Assembly (NCBI GenBank): GCA_028291305.1
Contig: JAQGII010000145.1
Location: 1 to 6,685, forward strand
DNA length: 6,685 bases
Origin: Caulobacteraceae bacterium
GTDB lineage: Bacteria; Pseudomonadota; Alphaproteobacteria; Caulobacterales; Caulobacteraceae
Direction of reading: 5' to 3'
In this document: one piece after another, positions 1 through 4,418 of the stretch
Layout of the letters: each line of letters begins with the position of its first letter
Numbering within the stretch: the stretch's first letter is position 1
Notes under the pieces: model-generated
What the model saw: only the letters and a program-made list of their open reading frames with translations
What the model was told of the DNA's origin: nothing
Databases searched by the model: none
Program-made: the position numbers and the translations under genes

Positions 1-407
1 TGTTGCAGGCGTTCGAGGACGTGGTCGCCCTGATCGACGCCAAGCGCGACATCACCCTGAAGCTGGACGTCGCCAAGTTCGTGCGCCCGATCTCGTTCCG
101 TCCCGGCGCGATCGAGTTCGAACCGGCGCCCGGCGCGCCGGGCAACCTGGCCCAGCGCCTGTCGGCCAGGCTGAAGGAATGGACCGGCCAGCCCTGGCTG
201 GTGGCCGCCCAGGGCGGCGGCGGGGCCGAGAGCCTGTACGAGCGCGAACAGCGCGAGCGCAGGGCGGAGCGCAAGGCGATCGAGAGCGATCCCTTCGTCC
301 AGTCGGTGATGCAGGCCTTCCCCGGAACCGAGATCGTCAACGTCCGCCAGTTGGCCGCGCCGCAGGCGCCGGCCGAAGAGGCGGGAACGGGCGACGACGA
401 GGACTAA
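1..407 (+). CDS. dnaX: DNA polymerase III tau subunit DnaX, C-terminal fragment (partial at 5' end)
   Basis: This is the last 135 or so codons of a gene that enters from the left edge. The reading frame is open from the first complete codon at position 3 and stops at TAA 405-407. The TTG at position 3 is an internal codon, not a start. The protein resembles the C-terminal tau domain of alphaproteobacterial DnaX. It has an opening 'F-DVV-L---KRDI-LK' block, then a 'VRPISFRPGAIEF' strand pair, then 'APGNLAQRLSARLKEWTGQPWLV', a charged Arg/Glu linker, and the closing block 'DPFVQSVMQAFPGTEIVNVR'. In the family, this region ties the clamp-loader tau subunit to the polymerase core. The AAA+ ATPase part lies outside the window. 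The tail after residue 115 or so is Ala/Pro/Glu/Asp-rich and acidic. The identification rests on remembered family pattern, and I am fairly sure of it. Confidence 0.85.
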   Translation, partial: LQAFEDVVALIDAKRDITLKLDVAKFVRPISFRPGAIEFEPAPGAPGNLAQRLSARLKEWTGQPWLVAAQGGGGAESLYEREQRERRAERKAIESDPFVQSVMQAFPGTEIVNVRQLAAPQAPAEEAGTGDDED

Positions 408-418
408 AATCCTCCACC

Positions 419-445
419 GCGCAGCGGGCGCAGCGGGCGCAGGGG
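419..445. repeat. 9-nt tandem repeat, three units
   Basis: Three head-to-tail copies of GCGCAGCGG lie at 419-427, 428-436 and 437-445; the third reads GCGCAGGGG, one base different. They begin 12 nt after the dnaX stop codon. Nothing coding is visible here. The repeat may be simple slippage in GC-rich intergenic DNA. Confidence 0.6.
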
Positions 446-489
446 GACCGCCCTGTACGATCTAGACGCCGTGCTGGCGACTATCCTAG

Positions 490-524
490 CCGAGGTGAGG
501 CCGCGCCCCTCGGTCACTTCGTGA
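490..524. repeat. Hairpin pair of a probable dispersed REP-like intergenic unit
   Basis: A 6-bp inverted repeat CCGAGG (490-495) / CCTCGG (508-513) is followed at once by a second small dyad, TCAC (514-517), loop TTC, GTGA (521-524). Both abut the larger hairpin at 521-555. Read on the minus strand, the order is GGGGAGC, a short TCAC-GAA-GTGA stem, then CCGAGGGG. From memory, this resembles a GGGGGAGCTGTC...GAC.GAGGGGG motif that recurs between genes in Caulobacterales and other alphaproteobacteria. Copy number could not be checked here. Confidence 0.5.
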
Positions 525-555
525 ACAGCTCCCCCGCAGGCAGGGGAGCATTCAC
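521..555 (-). terminator. Hairpin downstream of ctpA, likely terminator
   Basis: The core stem is GCTCCCC (528-534) pairing with GGGGAGC (543-549) around an 8-nt loop. It is extended by GTGAA (521-525) pairing with TTCAC (551-555), with a small internal bulge. It starts 4 nt after the ctpA stop on the minus strand. There is no T-run on either side, so termination would depend on the stem or on Rho. Because dnaX converges on the same spot, it may serve both strands. It also forms one end of the REP-like hairpin cluster. Confidence 0.6.
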
Positions 556-559
556 GGTG

Positions 560-1978
560 CTACTTCCCGTTCTTATCCGGGACCGAAGAGGTCACCGCCG
601 CGGTGGTCTGCGGCTTGCCGGGGGTCTTGGGGCCGAGCACGGAGGCCAGCTTGGGTGTCGGCGTCGGCAGCTTGGGCGTATGGGCCACCCCGCCGTTCTT
701 CAGCACGTCCAGGGCGCGGGACAGTTGGAAGTCGCCGGTCTTGGCGTCGAAGCCGGTGGGCGGCTCTTCGGCCGGCTCGTGCGGTTGCACCCGGGTCTTG
801 CCCTCGTCGGCGTTCAGCGCCGTGCGGAACGAGGCCTCGGAGAACTGGAACGAGCGGTTGGCGATCAACTGGGCTTCCTCGCGGGTCTGCGCCACTTCCA
901 GCTCCGGGGTGATGCCGGTCTTCTGGATGGAGCGGCCCGAGGGCGTGTAGTAGCGCGCCGTGGTCAGCTTCAGCGCGCCGTCGGCGCCGCCGTGCAGCGG
1001 GATCACGGTCTGCACCGAGCCCTTGCCGAAGCTGGTGATGCCCACCAGTTCCGCGCGGTGGCGGTCCTGCAGGGCGCCGGCCACGATCTCGGCCGCCGAG
1101 GCGGAGCCGGAGTTGATCAGGACCACGATCGGCTTGCCGTTCAGCATGTCGCCGGGGCGGGCGTTGTAGCGTTCCACGTCCTTGGGATCGCGGCCGCGCT
1201 GGGAGACCACCTCGCCGCCGTCCAGGAACACGTCGCCGACCTCGATGGCCTGGTCGAGCAGGCCGCCGGGGTTGTTGCGCAGGTCGAGGACCAGCCCCTT
1301 CATCCTGGGGTTCTTGGACAACAGGTCCTTGACGCCGTTGCGCGTCTCTTCGCCAGTCTTTTCGTTGAACGACGAGATGCGCAGGTAGCCGTAGTCGCCT
1401 TCCACGTGGTCCTTGACGGACTTCACGCTGATGACCTCGCGGGTCAGGGTGACGTCGCGCGGGTCGGCGCCTTCGCGGGCCATCGACAGCACGATCGGCT
1501 GGCCCACCTTGCCGCGCATCTGCTTGACCGCGTCGTTGAGGGTCAGGCCGACCACGCTCTGGCCATCGATGGCGGTGATGTAGTCGCCGGCCTTGATGCC
1601 GGCCTTGCTGGCGGGCGTGTCGTCCATCGGCGAGATGACCTTGACCACCCCGTCTTCGCTGGTGACTTCTATGCCCAGGCCGCCGTATTCGCCGCGCGTC
1701 TGGTCGCGCATGCCGTTGTAGGCCTCGGCGTCGAGATAGTTGGAGTGGGGATCGAGCGAGGTCAGCATGCCGTCGATCGCCGACTGGATCAGCTTCTTGT
1801 GATCCACGGGGGTGACGTACTGCCGCTCGACCGTGTCGACGACGTCGCCGAACAGCTCGATCATCTTGTAGGCGCCCGCAGGCTGCGGGGCCGCGGCCGT
1901 GGCGGACTGGTGCAGGTAGGCCATCGTCCCCGCGCCGAGCACGAAGGCGGATGCGCCGATCAGGAAGTACTTACGCAT
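560..1978 (-). CDS. ctpA: Carboxy-terminal processing protease CtpA (peptidase family S41)
   Basis: This is a 472-residue periplasmic serine protease that trims or degrades envelope proteins from their C-termini; family members control peptidoglycan hydrolases. The N-terminus has a Lys/Arg start, a hydrophobic stretch at residues 4-21 and an Ala-rich likely cleavage site near 28-30. A PDZ domain spans about 97-170, with carboxylate-binding loop GGLGIEV at 99-105. The S41 fold covers about 190-365. The catalytic set is present: Ser294 in NSGSASAAEI, Lys319 in SFGKG and Gln323. The spacing of 25 and 4 residues matches the E. coli Tsp triad Ser430/Lys455/Gln459. A Pro/Thr/Lys-rich tail fills about 395-472. 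The ATG at 1978 is preferred because AAGGCGG lies 5 nt upstream and the protein then begins with its signal sequence. A GTG 18 codons earlier is open but would bury that signal. The gene follows envC with an 80-nt gap, probably in one operon. Confidence 0.93.
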   Translation of the reverse strand: MRKYFLIGASAFVLGAGTMAYLHQSATAAAPQPAGAYKMIELFGDVVDTVERQYVTPVDHKKLIQSAIDGMLTSLDPHSNYLDAEAYNGMRDQTRGEYGGLGIEVTSEDGVVKVISPMDDTPASKAGIKAGDYITAIDGQSVVGLTLNDAVKQMRGKVGQPIVLSMAREGADPRDVTLTREVISVKSVKDHVEGDYGYLRISSFNEKTGEETRNGVKDLLSKNPRMKGLVLDLRNNPGGLLDQAIEVGDVFLDGGEVVSQRGRDPKDVERYNARPGDMLNGKPIVVLINSGSASAAEIVAGALQDRHRAELVGITSFGKGSVQTVIPLHGGADGALKLTTARYYTPSGRSIQKTGITPELEVAQTREEAQLIANRSFQFSEASFRTALNADEGKTRVQPHEPAEEPPTGFDAKTGDFQLSRALDVLKNGGVAHTPKLPTPTPKLASVLGPKTPGKPQTTAAVTSSVPDKNGK

Positions 1979-1983
1979 GTACA

Positions 1984-1990
1984 CCGCCTT
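1984..1990 (-). promoter_or_regulatory. Ribosome binding site of ctpA
   Basis: On the minus strand, AAGGCGG sits 5 nt before the ATG at 1978. It decides between this start and the upstream in-frame GTG at 2030-2032, which has no comparable purine-rich site. Confidence 0.7.
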
Positions 1991-2058
1991 AGAATTGATT
2001 TGCGCCCTTTTCGAGACGCGCGAAACAAGCACAACGCACAGGATCGTGAGATGGGCCG

Positions 2059-3186
2059 TCAGCGCCCCGCGATCTTGAACCAGCGTCCCGGATCGACGGT
2101 TTCGCCGCCGCGCCGTACTTCCATATAGAGCTCGGGAGCCGATCCCGCATCATCCGCCATTCGTCCGACAGGCTCGCCTGCGGCGACTGTCCGTCCGACC
2201 ACCGCGCTTGTAGCCCCAAGCCCAGCCAGAACAAGATGGTAGGCGCCTCCCGTGCGCAAGATCAAGATGACGCCGTAGTCCTTGAGCGGGCCGCCATATT
2301 CGACGAGCCCGGCGGCGGGCGCCAGGACCGGCGCGCCGGCCGAGGCCGCCCAGCGATATCCCTCCGAAGGACCGCCCTTGGCCAGCGGCCCGTAGCGCGA
2401 GACGATGCGCCCCTGCACTGGCTCGACGAAGCGGGTCGGCGCGGGCCCCAGCGCGTCGGCCTGCGAGGGCAGGCGGGCGATCAGCTCTGCCGGAATCCGC
2501 GATTTCTCCGCCAGGGTCCGCAGGGCCGCCTCGTTGGCCTGGGCGTCGGCGACCAGGCCGCGCTGCAGGACGGCCAGCTTGGCCATCTGCGTCTCCAGCG
2601 TGGCCCGCTGCTCGGCCAGTTCGCTTTCCGACCGGAACAGGTCTTCGCTGGCCCCCTCCACCTGCCGGCGCAGGCGCTTCAGGTCGTCGACCTGGAAGGC
2701 CAGGGCGCGGCTGCGGCCCTGCAGTTCCGGGGCCAGGGCCCGGGCCAGGATCTGGGCGCGCACGGCGTCCTTGGCCGAATTGGGGTGCACCAGCAGCGCC
2801 GGCGGCGGGTCGCGGCGGAACAGGGCCAGCACGCCCAGCAGGCGGGCAGTGGCGTTCTGGCTGGCGCCCAGGCGGGCGGTCAGGGCCTGCTCCCGCGCAT
2901 TCAGCCGGTCCAGGTGCGATCTCTTGTCGCCGGTCCCCCGCTCGCCCGCCGCCTCCACCGCCGCCAGCTGCAGCAACTGGGCGCGCAGGTGGGCGATCTG
3001 GGCCTGGGTCCCCGCGACGCTGGCCCGGTCGTCCCGCGCGGCGCGGGCCAGGCGCTGCGCCTCGGCGGCGATCCTGGGGTCGATCCTGCCGCCGGCCGCG
3101 GGCGTGGCGCTCCACACGGCGGCGGAAGGGCACGCGGCCGCGGTCAGCAGCGCGAGGCCGCAGGCGAAGGCGGAAGGAAAACGCAT
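2059..3186 (-). CDS. envC: EnvC-like murein hydrolase activator (coiled coil plus degenerate LytM/M23 domain)
   Basis: This 375-residue exported protein has a signal peptide at residues 1-27 or so (MRFPSAF start, hydrophobic to Ala18, small residues around SAAVWSA). A long Ala/Arg/Glu/Gln-rich coiled coil runs over about 35-230. An M23/LytM-type domain runs from about 255 to 372 ('VQGRIVSRYGPL' to 'VDPGRWF'). The zinc ligands of active M23 peptidases are missing: EGYRWA (275-280) replaces HxGxD, and ELYMEV (352-357) replaces the HxH motif. In the EnvC/NlpD class, such dead domains activate periplasmic N-acetylmuramoyl-L-alanine amidases at division. That role is inferred here from architecture and from the adjacent protease gene ctpA, a pairing common in alphaproteobacteria. 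The ATG at 3186 lacks a clear Shine-Dalgarno sequence, and a -10-like TAGATT lies only 7 nt upstream, so the mRNA may be leaderless. The Caulobacter counterpart may carry another name. Confidence 0.85.
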   Translation of the reverse strand: MRFPSAFACGLALLTAAACPSAAVWSATPAAGGRIDPRIAAEAQRLARAARDDRASVAGTQAQIAHLRAQLLQLAAVEAAGERGTGDKRSHLDRLNAREQALTARLGASQNATARLLGVLALFRRDPPPALLVHPNSAKDAVRAQILARALAPELQGRSRALAFQVDDLKRLRRQVEGASEDLFRSESELAEQRATLETQMAKLAVLQRGLVADAQANEAALRTLAEKSRIPAELIARLPSQADALGPAPTRFVEPVQGRIVSRYGPLAKGGPSEGYRWAASAGAPVLAPAAGLVEYGGPLKDYGVILILRTGGAYHLVLAGLGATSAVVGRTVAAGEPVGRMADDAGSAPELYMEVRRGGETVDPGRWFKIAGR

Positions 3187-3192
3187 GGCGTT

Positions 3193-3207
3193 GAATCTAC
3201 GGGATTC
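3193..3207 (-). promoter_or_regulatory. Candidate envC promoter -10 within a GANTC inverted repeat
   Basis: GAATC (3193-3197) and GATTC (3203-3207) flank TACGG and form a perfect 5-5-5 inverted repeat. Each half is a GANTC site, the target of the CcrM DNA methyltransferase conserved in alphaproteobacteria. On the minus strand, TAGATT (3199-3194) looks like a -10 element and overlaps one GANTC; transcription would start close to the envC ATG. A convincing -35 was not found, so the promoter call is tentative. The repeat itself is directly visible. Confidence 0.4.
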
Positions 3208-3229
3208 GGCGCGCGTCTGAACCGTCCTT

Positions 3230-3240
3230 CTCGCGAGGGG
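3230..3240 (+). promoter_or_regulatory. CTCGCGAG palindrome overlapping a weak ribosome binding site
   Basis: CTCGCGAG (3230-3237) is a perfect 8-bp palindrome. The purine run GAGGGG (3235-3240) lies 11 nt before the ATG at 3252, longer than the usual spacing. It is the only Shine-Dalgarno-like sequence for the flavoprotein gene. An operator role for the palindrome is only a possibility. Confidence 0.35.
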
Positions 3241-3251
3241 TTATCACCGGC

Positions 3252-4160
3252 ATGCCTGTGGAAGAGCCCTGGGATGCGGTGGTGGTCGGCGCCGGTCCCG
3301 GCGGACTGACGGCGGCCATCTATCTGGCGCGGTTCCGCCGGCGTTTCCTGGTGCTGGACGCGGGCGAAAGCCGCGCCGCCTGGATTCCCAGGAGCCACAA
3401 CCATCCGGGGTTCCCCAACGGGATTCCGGGGCCGGAGCTGCTGGCCCGGCTGCGGCGCCATGCCCGCCGCTATGGCGCCCATATCCGCAAGGCCAGGGTG
3501 GACAGCCTCGCGCCGGGCACCGAGGGGTTCGATATCCGCGCGGGCCGGCGCCGCTTCGTCGCGCGCACCGTGCTGCTGGCCACTGGGGTGATCGACAACG
3601 AGCCCAAGCTACCCGGCCTGGACCTGGCCATCGCCAGGGGCCTGATCCGCATCTGCCCGATCTGCGACGGCTACGAGGCCACCGGCCAGGCGATCGGCGT
3701 GATCGGCAATTCCGAGCACGGCGCGCGCGAGGCGCTGTTCCTGCGCGCCTATTCGGACGATGTCGCCCTGATCCACGTGGGCGAGCCGGGGACCCTGCCG
3801 GACGCCGACCGCCGCGCGCTGCAGGCCGCGGCCGTGGCGGTGATCGAGACGCCTATCCAGGCGGTGCGCATCGAGCGCGACCGCATCGCCGCCTTCGCCT
3901 TCGAGGGCCGGACGCACCGGTTCGACACCGTCTATTCCGCCCTCGGCTCCACGCCCCGCTACCTGCTGGCGCAGCAGGCCGGCGCGGCCATCGACGAGCA
4001 GGGCCGCCTGGTGGTCGACGATCACCAGGCCACCAGCGTGGACGGCCTCTATGCCGCGGGCGACCTGGTGCGCGGCCTCAACCAGATGACCGTGGCCGAA
4101 GCCGAGGCCGCCATCGCGGCGACGGATATACATAACCGGCTGCGGACAATGGGCGTATAG
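3252..4160 (+). CDS. Thioredoxin-reductase-like NAD(P)/FAD-dependent oxidoreductase
   Basis: This 302-residue cytoplasmic flavoprotein is close in length to bacterial thioredoxin reductase. The FAD-binding motif GAGPGG is at 13-18. '[20 protein letters not shown]' at 51-70 matches the TrxB segment after the first FAD strand. The redox-active pair is Cys135/Cys138 in CPICDG. The second FAD motif is GLYAAGD at 265-271, followed by a C-terminal helix. The second dinucleotide-binding segment reads [13 protein letters not shown] (149-161) instead of the TrxB GGGDSA type. The HRRxxxR motif that reads the NADPH phosphate is absent; LIHVGEP stands there. It is therefore a disulfide-active member of the TrxR-like class, but the electron donor and partner are unknown, and I would not call it trxB. 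It is divergent from envC across 65 nt, and the small gene at 4222 follows after 61 nt. The start is taken as the first ATG of the frame; Val3 (GTG) is a possible alternative. Confidence 0.85.
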   Translation: MPVEEPWDAVVVGAGPGGLTAAIYLARFRRRFLVLDAGESRAAWIPRSHNHPGFPNGIPGPELLARLRRHARRYGAHIRKARVDSLAPGTEGFDIRAGRRRFVARTVLLATGVIDNEPKLPGLDLAIARGLIRICPICDGYEATGQAIGVIGNSEHGAREALFLRAYSDDVALIHVGEPGTLPDADRRALQAAAVAVIETPIQAVRIERDRIAAFAFEGRTHRFDTVYSALGSTPRYLLAQQAGAAIDEQGRLVVDDHQATSVDGLYAAGDLVRGLNQMTVAEAEAAIAATDIHNRLRTMGV

Positions 4161-4210
4161 ATGGGGCTCCCCCTCGCCCGTGCGTGTGGAATGGCGCTCA
4201 TCGCGCCGGC

Positions 4211-4216
4211 AAAGGA
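4211..4216 (+). promoter_or_regulatory. Ribosome binding site of the 34-codon gene
   Basis: AAAGGA lies 5 nt upstream of the ATG at 4222, one of the best-placed Shine-Dalgarno sequences in the window. A small dyad GGCGC/GCGCC (4193-4197/4203-4207) lies just before it. The other open frame through this region has no such site. Confidence 0.7.
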
Positions 4217-4221
4217 CATCC

Positions 4222-4326
4222 ATGAAAGAATCCAAGGGCAAGTCGAAGAAGGCCCAGGCGCCGAAGGCCAACGCCTCGCAGCCCTCGCAGAAGATGCCCC
4301 AACCCGCCCCGTCCAAGCCGAAATAG
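4222..4326 (+). CDS. Small basic Lys/Pro/Ala/Ser/Gln-rich protein, 34 residues, function unknown
   Basis: ATG 4222 to TAG 4324-4326 encodes 34 residues beginning MKESKGKSKKAQAPK. It has nine Lys, six Pro and one Glu, giving a net charge near +8. There are no aromatic residues and no Leu, Ile or Val, so it should be disordered, with no signal peptide or membrane segment. The coding case rests on four points: AAAGGA at a 5-nt spacing; 30 of 34 sense codons ending in G or C, like the neighbouring genes; a stop 7 nt before a strong terminator; and no better use of the 258-nt gap. The Lys-rich start and Pro-rich end suggest binding to nucleic acid or another polyanion, but that is composition only. 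It may be cotranscribed with the flavoprotein gene or have its own promoter; none was recognised. I do not know this family. Confidence 0.72.
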   Translation: MKESKGKSKKAQAPKANASQPSQKMPQPAPSKPK

Positions 4327-4333
4327 CGGTTCG

Positions 4334-4356
4334 GCCCGCCCGCGAGGGCGGGCTTT
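4334..4356 (+). terminator. Intrinsic terminator after the small gene
   Basis: GCCCGCCC (4334-4341), tetraloop GCGA (GNRA type) and GGGCGGGC (4346-4353) form a perfect 8-bp GC stem followed by TTT. It starts 7 nt after the TAG at 4326. It separates the flavoprotein/small-gene unit from the his unit. The T-run is short. Confidence 0.85.
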
Positions 4357-4358
4357 GA

Positions 4359-4373
4359 GCTGTCCGCGACAGC
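4359..4373. promoter_or_regulatory. Dyad GCTGTC-CGC-GACAGC upstream of the hisS promoter
   Basis: This is a perfect 6-bp inverted repeat with a 3-nt centre, located between the terminator and the hisS -35. Its centre is about 53 nt before the predicted hisS start point. It could be a regulator site or just a second hairpin of the terminator region. No known operator was recognised. Confidence 0.35.
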
Positions 4374-4382
4374 GGCGCTTCC

Positions 4383-4411
4383 TTGCCGCAACAGCCCTGA
4401 TCGGCTAGAGC
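4383..4411 (+). promoter_or_regulatory. Housekeeping-type promoter of hisS
   Basis: TTGCCGC (4383-4389) and GCTAGAGC (4404-4411) are separated by 14 nt. The Caulobacter vegetative consensus is TTGacgS, 10-14 nt, GCTAnAwC, so only the fourth base of the -35 and the seventh base of the -10 differ. The -10 ends 7 nt before the hisS ATG at 4419, placing the transcription start at or within a base or two of the ATG. Confidence 0.7.
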
Positions 4412-4418
4412 GCGGCCT

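Noticed and set aside
455..490. Possible minus-strand promoter (TCTAGATC at 466-459) or small RNA between dnaX and ctpA
   Set aside because: The octamer is close to GCTAnAwC, but no -35 was found at the right distance, and transcription would run into dnaX antisense; too weak to list.
408..559. 4.5S/SRP RNA or tRNA in the dnaX-ctpA gap
   Set aside because: The conserved SRP RNA loop sequence and any cloverleaf with TTC-A signature are absent; only the short hairpins described are present.
1979..2032. Longer ctpA starting at the upstream GTG
   Set aside because: It would add 18 residues in front of a normal signal sequence, and it lacks a ribosome site; the ATG at 1978 has AAGGCGG at 5 nt.
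179..2128. 649-codon open frame on the + strand
   Set aside because: It is antisense to ctpA and out of frame with dnaX. Its Gly/Arg/His/Val/Asp-rich composition is typical of GC-rich shadow frames, with no recognisable domain. The minus-strand ctpA has a full catalytic triad.
2236..3309. 357-codon + strand frame opposite envC
   Set aside because: It is an Arg/Gly/Gln-rich shadow frame. The minus strand has a signal peptide, a coiled coil and a LytM domain in order.
4161..4358. 65-codon + frame starting right after the flavoprotein stop
   Set aside because: It has no ribosome binding site and runs through the terminator stem to 4358. Another frame in the same stretch (4222-4326) has a good site, better codon bias and a stop before the terminator.
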